The position numbers and the translations under genes were made by a program. 64,000 nt of DNA from Candidatus Methanomethylophilaceae archaeon (lineage in GTDB: Archaea; Thermoplasmatota; Thermoplasmata; Methanomassiliicoccales; Methanomethylophilaceae), in NCBI GenBank assembly GCA_017524805.1, contig JAFXUX010000009.1, forward strand, positions 62,001 to 126,000, in the 5' to 3' direction. Shown here one piece after another: positions 35,572 to 43,359 of this stretch (positions are counted from its first letter, which is position 1; each line of letters opens with the position of its first letter). The notes beneath the pieces were generated by a model. The model was not told the DNA's origin, did no database searches, and saw nothing but the letters and a program-made list of their open reading frames with translations.

Positions 35572-36321
35572 GAAAGCTTCGCGCAATGTTGCTCCCTCCA
35601 GCTTCCCGCTGGAATCGGAGCAGGAATCCTCTTCCGGGAACCTCAGATGGACGTAGGGCAGCACTCCGAGACATTTCATGCCCGTGAGCTCTTCGATCCT
35701 ATCCAGGCCCTCGCCCAGAATGGATGCGTCCCCTCTGAACCTGTTTATTACGAATCCTTTGAGCCTCGGCTTCAGATGGTCCGGGATCAGCCTCCAAGTC
35801 CCATAGATGGCGGCGAATACCCCTCCCCTCTCGATGTCGCCGACTATTATGGCCGGTATATCTGTCGCTTCCATAAGGCCGGTATTCGCCAGATCCTTGT
35901 CCATCAGATTGATTTCGGCAGGAGAGCCGGAGCCTTCGCAGATGATGAAGCCATGCTTCTCTGAGAGCCTCCGATACGCTTTGAGCGCCTCGCCCATGAC
36001 GGCTTCCCTGTCAAGCTCCTTCCCTTTCCCGTAGTCCAAGTAAGGCCGGCCGTTGACTACCGCCTGCATCATGCCTCCGCCGCTTGGTTTGAGAAGGACC
36101 GGATTCATATCGGTGGCTGGCTCCAATCCCGCGGACCAAGCCTGGAAAGCCTGACCCATCCCGATCTCTCCCCCATCCTTCGTCGCGTACGAATTCAGAG
36201 ACAGATTAGACGCCTTGAACGGGACGGGATCCTTGCCTTCCCTCATGAAATGCCTGCAGAGCATCGCGCAGAGGGTTGTCTTTCCCGCAGCCGAGGATGT
36301 GCCCAGAACCAGCAGCCTCAT
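35401..36321 (-). CDS. CobQ-like synthetase domain protein without glutaminase domain
   Basis: The protein of about 306 residues matches the N-terminal ATP-binding half of cobyric acid synthase (CobQ/CbiP). It has a P-loop GTSSAAGKTT (residues 7-16), KASNLSLNSYAT (Mg/ATP contact), EGSGSPAEINLMDKDLAN, and a conserved NRFRGD. The glutamine amidotransferase domain of the neighbouring full-length CobQ is missing. The last 40 residues overlap the ThiS-like gene and look non-homologous, and the frame ends in TAG. Its ATG overlaps the CobQ stop, so both are cotranscribed. It may act with another amidotransferase, or be a degenerate duplicate. Confidence 0.75.
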   Translation of the reverse strand: MRLLVLGTSSAAGKTTLCAMLCRHFMREGKDPVPFKASNLSLNSYATKDGGEIGMGQAFQAWSAGLEPATDMNPVLLKPSGGGMMQAVVNGRPYLDYGKGKELDREAVMGEALKAYRRLSEKHGFIICEGSGSPAEINLMDKDLANTGLMEATDIPAIIVGDIERGGVFAAIYGTWRLIPDHLKPRLKGFVINRFRGDASILGEGLDRIEELTGMKCLGVLPYVHLRFPEEDSCSDSSGKLEGATLREAFLSNIDELTDAAEASGFDFASLEEIARSRSPSRSDPHRRYLGIPGDRRVHRHRFPAY

Positions 36322-38132
36322 GCTTTCCCCTCCAATATGGCCATCAGCTTTCCCATGTCGAGATTGCTCTCGAAAGCGTTCGCCAGCGCCTCCAAACTCT
36401 CCTCCAAGGATTCGCCATAGCTCTTCATCGACATATCCGCGGCGGCTTCGCCGAAGAATGACAGGAAATACTTTCTGAACGGCTGGGCATCGAAGCATCC
36501 GTGGAGATATGTGCCGAACAGCTTCTCATCCTCTCTGACCGAACCTTCGTTCCAGGACGGCGCGAACATGCTGTCTATCCTGAACAGCGGCTCCTCCGTG
36601 ACCTCGGTCTGGCCCATGTGAAGCTCATATCCGGTCAGATTCCCTCCCTTGCCTTTCAGCAGGACGGCATCGCGGTTGGCCACCGTCTTTTTGTATTCGG
36701 CGAAGACGGTTTTGTTCCCGAAGAATCCGAGACCTTCGATGACAGCCTTCTTCCCGCCTTCTATCCCCAGCGAATCATCCATCGTCGCGCCCATCATCTG
36801 ATATCCGCCGCATATCCCCAATATCGGCAGCTTTCCCCTGAGCTCCGAGAGCCTGTCTGCGATGCCTCTCTCGCGCATCCAGAGGTAATCCAGAACCGTG
36901 TTCTTCGTCCCGGGAAGTATGACGGCGCTGACCCCGTCCAGATCCTTCGGTGATTCGACGTAGACGACCTGTATTCCGTCCAGGACGAGAGGGTCGATGT
37001 CGGTGAAATTGGCTATGCGCGGGAATTTCACGACGCCCACGCGTATCCTGCCTTCGCCTTTGCCCTTGGAATCCCTGAGAGCCTCGGAGTCCTCGGAAGG
37101 CAGGGCCACATTCACGTGAGGGATTATCCCGATGACCGGGATGCCTAGGATTTCGCTCAGAGTGCCGGCGCCGGAGCGCACTTTCTCGGGGTCCCCGCGG
37201 ACGTTGTTCAGGATTATGCCTTTGATTCTTTTCCTGTCCTTCTCCGGGATCAATTCAACCGTCCCCAGCGCATATGCGTAAGCGCCGCCCCATTCCACGT
37301 TGACCACCAGGATCACGCTGGCATCGGCGATCTCGGCCGCCTTCATGTTGGCGATGTCCTTGTCGTAGATGTTGATCTCGGCAGGGGAGCCGGCGCCCTC
37401 CATTATCACGAAATCATACCGCTTCCTCATGAAATCGACGTGCTCCCTCACTATCTCGATCCCAGGTCCCGGAACGAATTCGCTGTAGTATTCTTTGACC
37501 CTGTAATCGGCGAAAGACTTCCCGCAGACTATGACCTGCGATATGTCGTCGCCTTTGGGCTTCAGAAGGATGGGATTCATGTGCGCGTCCGGGTTCGTGA
37601 GGCCGGCAGCCTGAGCTTGGAGGGTCTGTATCATCGCGATCTCGGCGCCCCCGCGGGTGACCTTGGAATTCAGGCTCATGTTCTGGGATTTGAAAGGCGC
37701 GACGAGGTACCCTTTCCTGTGCAGGATCCTGCATAATGCGGCCACCGTGACCGATTTTCCGGCGTCGGAAGTCGCGCCCACGACCATCAGAGCCTTCCCC
37801 ATGCGCCAATAGTTCTTTTTCGTCTCCTCGAATATCCCTCTGAGACGTTCGTCGGAATAGTCGGTGATGCCCATGCGCTTTATCTCGGACATTATGTGGG
37901 AAGCGACCTCCGGCCTGTGGATGAAGAGGCAGTCAGAGCAGTTCCAGACTTTCCTCCCCCTTTTCCCGTCCAACTCCCACCCCAGATCCTCATCGCCGCA
38001 AGGGTAGAACGGGCAATAGCAGAAGGTGCAATCCTGGCCGGTGAAATGGCTGGGATGGTAATCGCATGCGAGATTGGGACCGATATGGCCCCTTTCGATC
38101 TCCTCGTTCACCTTCTTGCCTATGTTCTTCAT
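36318..38132 (-). CDS. cobQ: Cobyric acid synthase with N-terminal Cys-rich domain
   Basis: The enzyme amidates four side chains of adenosyl-cobyrinic acid a,c-diamide in cobamide synthesis. An extra N-terminal domain (residues 1-90) carries CTFCYCPFYPCGD and CSDC, matching the small Cys-rich domain (PF04071) often linked to cobalamin genes. Then come the synthetase P-loop GATSDAGKS, the KSQNMSLNS and EGAGSPAEINIYDKDIAN motifs, and the amidotransferase domain with catalytic Cys in LGICGGYQMMG and His in TYLHGCFD. ATG 38132 lies about 30 bases after a TATA box (TATTTATTATGG), fitting leaderless transcription. Total about 604 residues. Confidence 0.92.
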   Translation of the reverse strand: MKNIGKKVNEEIERGHIGPNLACDYHPSHFTGQDCTFCYCPFYPCGDEDLGWELDGKRGRKVWNCSDCLFIHRPEVASHIMSEIKRMGITDYSDERLRGIFEETKKNYWRMGKALMVVGATSDAGKSVTVAALCRILHRKGYLVAPFKSQNMSLNSKVTRGGAEIAMIQTLQAQAAGLTNPDAHMNPILLKPKGDDISQVIVCGKSFADYRVKEYYSEFVPGPGIEIVREHVDFMRKRYDFVIMEGAGSPAEINIYDKDIANMKAAEIADASVILVVNVEWGGAYAYALGTVELIPEKDRKRIKGIILNNVRGDPEKVRSGAGTLSEILGIPVIGIIPHVNVALPSEDSEALRDSKGKGEGRIRVGVVKFPRIANFTDIDPLVLDGIQVVYVESPKDLDGVSAVILPGTKNTVLDYLWMRERGIADRLSELRGKLPILGICGGYQMMGATMDDSLGIEGGKKAVIEGLGFFGNKTVFAEYKKTVANRDAVLLKGKGGNLTGYELHMGQTEVTEEPLFRIDSMFAPSWNEGSVREDEKLFGTYLHGCFDAQPFRKYFLSFFGEAAADMSMKSYGESLEESLEALANAFESNLDMGKLMAILEGKA

Positions 38133-38266
38133 ATGATCGACTTGATAAGCATCTGCGCCATAATAAATAGCACGGACGTCCGCGAAGAAATTTCGCCTGA
38201 TTATTGGGCGGACGCGCCATGCGAGCATAGTGCTGGTTTTATTTACAGGCCCGATATCGGGACGAT

Positions 38267-39433
38267 ATGGGCGATTTCAAATTCATCCACTGCGCCGACA
38301 TCCATCTCGGCTCGCGCTTCAAAGGCGTGGAGACCGAGGATGCCGCGGAAATGCTGAGGATGAGAGAAGCACCGGCTAAATCGCTCGGAAAAATAATCGA
38401 TCTCGCCTTGTCGGAGAAGGCCTCGTTCATCGTCATATCGGGAGACTTATTCGAGAAAACTGCCCAACCTTCCGACCGCAAATTCTTCTGCGAGGAAGCG
38501 GCGCGCGCGAAGATCCCCATCTTCATCTCCAAAGGGAACCACGACGTCGAAAGGCCATGGGATTCTGCGATGCCATATCCCTCAAACGTCAGAGTGTTCC
38601 CCACAGAACCCGAATCGATCTTCCTGAAGGCGAACAGCACGGAAGTCGAGGTCGTAGGCATCAGTTTCTCAGGTAAGCGGGAGAACCGCAACATCGTCTC
38701 GATGCTGTCCGGTACCCCCGGAATATTCACCGTGGCATGCGTCCACTGCTATGTGGAAGAGATCGGCGAAGGCCACCCCACAGCAGTATGCAGCATGCAG
38801 GATTTCCTTGGGAAGAACGTCGATTACTGGGCGCTTGGCCATGTCCATAGGCGCGTAGTCATCAGGGAGCACCCCCATGCGGTATATCCGGGGAATGCCC
38901 AAGGCAGAAACGGCAAAGAAACCGGGCCAAAAGGCGCCTATGTGGTGGAAGTATCGGAGGGGAAAGTCTCAAAGATGACGTTCGCAGAGACCCAGAGCAT
39001 ACAGTGGAGGAACCTAAGAGCGGACGTCACGGACCTGAGCTTTGAAAGGCTGAGATCGGAGCTGTCCAAGGTGTTCTCTCCGGGAGACATACTGTCGATA
39101 TCGTTCAGAGGGTCCGGAGCGCTCGCGAATCACATATGCTCCGACCCTGGAGCTTTCTCCGCGGAGCTCCAAAAATCATTGGGAACAAGGATCTGGGAGA
39201 TCTCCTGCGACAAATGCTCGAGAACCATTGAGGATGATCTGCAGAAAGATGTGTCTGACGCTGAAAAAGCGCTGATATCCGGCGGGCGCCAGACCTTAGA
39301 GGAAGCTTTGGACGGCGCCGGATTCCTGAGAGCCCACAGAAACTCCGTCGCATCTATGTCTGAAAAAGAATTGATCAGAGCGGCGAATGAGGCTGCCTCC
39401 TATCTTCTGAGGGAAATCGGAGGGCATAAATGA
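38267..39433 (+). CDS. Metallophosphoesterase, Mre11/SbcD/YhaO-like nuclease
   Basis: The 388-residue protein has the phosphoesterase motifs in order: DIHLGS (near residue 10), GDLFEK (near 60), GNHD (near 90) and GHVHRR (near 190). A C-terminal capping region follows. The genuine archaeal Mre11 lies with herA-nurA; this protein instead pairs with a YhaN-like ATPase with a four-base overlap, the layout of bacterial yhaO-yhaN. It is probably a DNA-end processing nuclease. A TATA-like TTTTATTTAC lies about 25 bases before the ATG. Confidence 0.88.
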   Translation: MGDFKFIHCADIHLGSRFKGVETEDAAEMLRMREAPAKSLGKIIDLALSEKASFIVISGDLFEKTAQPSDRKFFCEEAARAKIPIFISKGNHDVERPWDSAMPYPSNVRVFPTEPESIFLKANSTEVEVVGISFSGKRENRNIVSMLSGTPGIFTVACVHCYVEEIGEGHPTAVCSMQDFLGKNVDYWALGHVHRRVVIREHPHAVYPGNAQGRNGKETGPKGAYVVEVSEGKVSKMTFAETQSIQWRNLRADVTDLSFERLRSELSKVFSPGDILSISFRGSGALANHICSDPGAFSAELQKSLGTRIWEISCDKCSRTIEDDLQKDVSDAEKALISGGRQTLEEALDGAGFLRAHRNSVASMSEKELIRAANEAASYLLREIGGHK

Positions 39434-41445
39434 GAATAGTGCGCGCGACCGTGGATCTGTACGGGCCGATCGAAGATCGCGTGTTCAAGTTCGCATCTGG
39501 CCTGAACGTCTTCTCCGGGCCGAACGGATGCGGAAAGACCGCTTTGGCGGAATTCCTTGCCGCATGCATGGTACCATCCGCCGGAAAGGCATTCCCTGAG
39601 CGCGGAAAGGACGATTCCGGAAGCATGACGGCCGATGACGACGGAACGGAGGCTTCGATAAGGATCAGAGGCCCGTACCGCATCGGACGCGTCCCTGAAT
39701 GCCTTCTGAGCATGGGTACCGATCTCTACAGAGGCGTATACTTCATCGGAAAGGATACTGTCGAAGACCTGTCGTTCCTGGAGAGCGCTTTCGCCGGGAC
39801 GAAGCATTCGACGCATCCTGAGCTTGCCATGGCTTCTGAGAAGGCCAGAGAAGCTGCCGAGTGTGCTTTGGGACAAGAGCTCGAAGAGATCGACGTTCTG
39901 ATCGCGGAGACGGAATCCGCCGCCGAAAAGCTCGAAGAAGAAGCCAACCGCTTCGGTGAATATGCGTCGCAGGCCGAGGCCATAAGAAGAATGATCCGCA
40001 TGGAAACCGAAGATTCGCCGGAAGCCGAGGAACTCAGAGAGCATACGAACCTCCGCGAGACATACAGGCCGTACTACGACCGCCTCTCCGATCTGGCGGC
40101 CTCCCGCAAAGCACTCGAAAGCTTCGAATGGGTAGGAAGAAGCGATGTCGCCGTCTACCAGGAATTGGTAGAGAAACTGAGGGAAGCAACGGAAGCGTCG
40201 GAATCCATGGATGAGATGATGTACGGACCGCTGACCGAGCTCGGAAACAACGGCCCGAACGATATTTTTGCCCATGCCACTGAAATAAAGAAATTGGCCG
40301 AGGGCAGGGAATCCTACGCCAGAAACTCCAAAGAGCTCCGCGACAGGAAAACAGAGCTGGCAGGAGCCAAAATGGGCATCCCCAAAAAGAAAACGACCCT
40401 GTTCGGGCTCGGAGGCGCAAACAAAGGCGAAGCCTTGGACATACCCGCGCTGACCCGCCGCATAGACGACCTGACCCGCATGACGGAATCCTACGAGGAA
40501 TCGGCGTCCAGCGTTTCGTTCGCCCTCGGCATCATGATGACGGATACTGAGCAGGCGGTGGCGGAGATGGTCCGCATGATGAACGCGGCGGACATCCTTA
40601 GCAAGAACGGCGACGCCATGAACGATTCGAAAGCCAAGCTGGAGAATGCGAAGATTGCGCTCGAAAGATTTCTAGAGCGGTTTGGCGGGGAGAAAGGGTT
40701 CGCCGAATGCGCCAAGAAGACGGAGGATGCGCGCGACATCGACAGCGAGACCTCGGAGATCAGAAGGATCCTGAGCGAAGCCGGGCTGAACCCAGATGAG
40801 ACCATATGCGCGACGGAATATCTGGGCGCGGCGGGAAACGTTGACAACCTGAAAAAGAGGCTATATTACCTCGAAGGCAAGATGGCCAGGATACTGGGCT
40901 CAGGAGAGCTGGAGTCGCTTATGGACAGGAAATCCGCCCTGAAAGCCAAAAGGGATTCCGTCATCCGCAAAGGCATCTCCTACGCGCTGGCTTACGCTAT
41001 CGCCAACAGAATCGGCGAAGGGGAATCCGCTGGGATCCGGCCGGATCTGGATGTCGCCAGCGGCTATCTGTCAGAGATGGCAAGAAGGGAGTGCAAGATC
41101 TCCTGGGAGGACGGCTTCCGCATATCAGACGGCGGCCCTCCGCAGACCATGGCATCCGTCGGCAGCGGAATGAGGATCTTGGCGTCTATATCGCTGAAAC
41201 TGGCCGCGGCCGAATCCGCATCCTCCTGCGACATCCCCATGATATTGGACGAGCCGTTCGCGGGATTGGATACTGAGAGCAAATCAGGCGCCTGCAGAGC
41301 CATACGCAACGCGGCCAGGAAGCTGCAGATCATAGTCTTCACATGCGACCGCGAGACGAACGAGATATTCTCTTCGATGAGCGGAGCGGCGATAATCAAT
41401 ATGGGAATGCCTCACCGCAATGGAACCCCCCACGCAACTTTATAA
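39430..41445 (+). CDS. SMC/Rad50-like AAA ATPase, YhaN type
   Basis: The 671-residue protein has Walker A GPNGCGKTA (residues 31-39), a long central coiled coil rich in Ala, Glu and Arg (residues about 130-520), and near the C terminus a signature-like segment followed by Walker B MILDEPFAGLD (near residue 610). There is no CxxC zinc hook in the coiled coil, unlike Rad50, so it is nearer to YhaN-type proteins. It would power the nuclease encoded just upstream. Confidence 0.88.
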   Translation: MRIVRATVDLYGPIEDRVFKFASGLNVFSGPNGCGKTALAEFLAACMVPSAGKAFPERGKDDSGSMTADDDGTEASIRIRGPYRIGRVPECLLSMGTDLYRGVYFIGKDTVEDLSFLESAFAGTKHSTHPELAMASEKAREAAECALGQELEEIDVLIAETESAAEKLEEEANRFGEYASQAEAIRRMIRMETEDSPEAEELREHTNLRETYRPYYDRLSDLAASRKALESFEWVGRSDVAVYQELVEKLREATEASESMDEMMYGPLTELGNNGPNDIFAHATEIKKLAEGRESYARNSKELRDRKTELAGAKMGIPKKKTTLFGLGGANKGEALDIPALTRRIDDLTRMTESYEESASSVSFALGIMMTDTEQAVAEMVRMMNAADILSKNGDAMNDSKAKLENAKIALERFLERFGGEKGFAECAKKTEDARDIDSETSEIRRILSEAGLNPDETICATEYLGAAGNVDNLKKRLYYLEGKMARILGSGELESLMDRKSALKAKRDSVIRKGISYALAYAIANRIGEGESAGIRPDLDVASGYLSEMARRECKISWEDGFRISDGGPPQTMASVGSGMRILASISLKLAAAESASSCDIPMILDEPFAGLDTESKSGACRAIRNAARKLQIIVFTCDRETNEIFSSMSGAAIINMGMPHRNGTPHATL

Positions 41446-41593
41446 ATGAGTTCATCGATTGCGCCGCAAGGAAAGAGATCTTTCCTGTTCACTATATCAC
41501 AGTCATCACGGAGCCGCGAGCTCCTAAAGCCAATCGGAATCCGGGCGCTGAGGAATGCGCCTACGACAGCGAATCCCGATGCAAATCACCACT

Positions 41594-41608
41594 CCGGCAC
41601 GATGCCGG
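41594..41608. other. Perfect hairpin between the ATPase gene and dnaG
   Basis: CCGGCA-CGA-TGCCGG forms a 6-bp stem with a 3-base loop in the 235-base gap upstream of dnaG. It could end the previous transcript, but no T-tract follows. The only other feature noticed in the gap is a ribosome binding site (AAAGGAG) close to the dnaG ATG. Confidence 0.3.
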
Positions 41609-41680
41609 AACATGCCATGGCGGCACATTGGATAGTGCAAGCAGGACAGATTTTTTCCTACACCCCAAAGGAGTGTTCAC

Positions 41681-43357
41681 ATGAATATCGATCCGAATAC
41701 AACGAAATACATGGTTAAAGCGAAGATCACCGCCGACGGGATCATTGAGAAACCTGACGTCGTCGGCGCCATCTTCGGCCAGACCGAGGGGCTTCTTGGC
41801 GACGAGCTCGACCTCAGAGACCTCCAGAAATCCGGAAGAATCGGCAGGATAGAGGTGGAAGTCGTCTCGAAAGGAGGCAAATCCGAGGGTATCATCTATA
41901 TGTCCTCCAGTTTGGACCAGGTCGAGACAGTCATCCTCGCATCCGCTCTGGAAACGGTCGACCGCGTAGGGCCCTGCAAAGCGGGCATCCGCGTTCTGGG
42001 AATCGAGGACGTAAGGGTCACAAAGAGGGAGAAGGTCGTCGAACGCGCCAAAGAGCTTCTCAATGAGCTCATCAAACAGTCCAAGGGATCCAGCTACGAC
42101 CTCATGGACAGCGTCAGGCAGAGCGTCCAGATAGAGGAAATTACTTCGTACGGAAAAGACAGGTGCCCCGCCGGGCCCGACGTGAAGAATTCGGACACCC
42201 CCATCATCATCGTCGAAGGCAGATCCGACGTCCTCAACCTTCTGAAAGCCGGCATCAAGAACGCCATTGCCGTAGAGGGGACCAACATCCCCAAGACCGT
42301 CCAGGACCTTTCCAGAGAAAGGGTCGCCACCGCTTTCGTGGACGGGGACAGAGGCGGAGAGCTGATCCTCAGAGAGCTCTTCCAAGTCGCCGAAGTCGAT
42401 TTCATCGCCCGCGCGCCTCGCGCCCACGAGGTCGAGGAGCTCACTTCCAAACAGATCATAAAATGCCTCCGCAACAAAATCCCCGGCGACCAATACATGG
42501 AGATGAACGGCCTCATCACCGAGGAGGGAGCACTGGAGGAAGAGCTGGAAGAGCCCGAATACGAGTCGGAATACCGCGAGCGCAAAGAGAGGGACAGGCG
42601 CGACAAGTACGAGGACCGCGACGACGAGAGGCGCGACCGCAGAGACAAGCGCGATGAAAGCCGCCGCGACAGGAAGGACAGGCGCGACAAGTACGAGGAC
42701 CGCGACGACGAGAGGCGCGACCGCAGAGACAGGAAGGACAGGCGCGACAAGTACGAGGACCGCGACGAGGAGGAAGACCACAGGAAGCCTCGCTTCGACG
42801 ACTCCGCCATCGACAAATACAAGAAAAAGAAGGACGAAAGCGAATCCCTGTCCATGATCGAAGGGCCCGAGGCCCCGGCCATGATCGGTGCGGCCGAGGA
42901 GAAGATCCTCATAGAGGCCGCCGAAACCCCCGATATGATCGCGGAGCCCGCCAAAGAGATCGATGATTCCAAAGAACCTGTATCCGAAGAGAAGAAGCCT
43001 GCCGAGAAACCTAAAACCAGAAGGACTCTCCGCGGAAAGAAGAGCTCCGACAAGGTTCTTACCCCCGAGCAGACCGAGTTCCGCGACATGCTCCTGGATC
43101 TCTCGACTACCCACAACGCGAAGATCCTGGGCGAGGGCAACGCTCTGATCAGAGAGGTTGCAGTCAAAAACCTGGTCAATTCCCTCAAAGAGGATTCCGG
43201 CGGGGCCATCGCCATCGTCTTCGACGGCGTGATCTCCCAGAGGATCCTCGACATCTCCGCCGAGAAAGGCATATACACCGTGATCGGAACCCGCAAAGGA
43301 AACATATCCAAGATGCCCGCGGAAATCACAATCCTCACCAAAGAGGACCTCTACTGA
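41681..43357 (+). CDS. dnaG: Archaeal DnaG-like protein with charged repeat insert
   Basis: The 558-residue protein contains a TOPRIM domain with IIIVEGRSDVLNL (near residue 181) and AFVDGDRGG (near 226), as in archaeal DnaG, which is associated with the exosome and has primase activity. The N-terminal 150 residues and the final 90 (from EQTEFRDML) fit the archaeal family. Between them lies an insert (residues about 297-375) almost wholly Arg, Asp, Glu and Lys, built of a repeated RRDKYEDRDDERRDR unit, then a Pro/Glu-rich linker. Family members are usually 400-450 residues. The gene after it follows within three bases. Confidence 0.93.
   Translation: MNIDPNTTKYMVKAKITADGIIEKPDVVGAIFGQTEGLLGDELDLRDLQKSGRIGRIEVEVVSKGGKSEGIIYMSSSLDQVETVILASALETVDRVGPCKAGIRVLGIEDVRVTKREKVVERAKELLNELIKQSKGSSYDLMDSVRQSVQIEEITSYGKDRCPAGPDVKNSDTPIIIVEGRSDVLNLLKAGIKNAIAVEGTNIPKTVQDLSRERVATAFVDGDRGGELILRELFQVAEVDFIARAPRAHEVEELTSKQIIKCLRNKIPGDQYMEMNGLITEEGALEEELEEPEYESEYRERKERDRRDKYEDRDDERRDRRDKRDESRRDRKDRRDKYEDRDDERRDRRDRKDRRDKYEDRDEEEDHRKPRFDDSAIDKYKKKKDESESLSMIEGPEAPAMIGAAEEKILIEAAETPDMIAEPAKEIDDSKEPVSEEKKPAEKPKTRRTLRGKKSSDKVLTPEQTEFRDMLLDLSTTHNAKILGEGNALIREVAVKNLVNSLKEDSGGAIAIVFDGVISQRILDISAEKGIYTVIGTRKGNISKMPAEITILTKEDLY
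42580..42790 (+). repeat. In-frame direct repeats inside dnaG
   Basis: Three imperfect copies of a unit encoding RRDKYEDRD(D/E) and RRDRRD segments lie in tandem, with near-identical DNA such as GCGCGACAAGTACGAGGACC at about 42600, 42681 and 42744. The spacing is 81 and 63 bases, so the copies differ by whole codons and keep the frame. Confidence 0.75.
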
Positions 43358-43359
43358 AA

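Noticed and set aside
42094-43341. Long reverse-strand Ser/Arg-rich frames opposite dnaG
   Set aside because: They mirror the Arg/Asp repeat of dnaG and have no promoter or ribosome binding site; the forward frame contains clear DnaG motifs.
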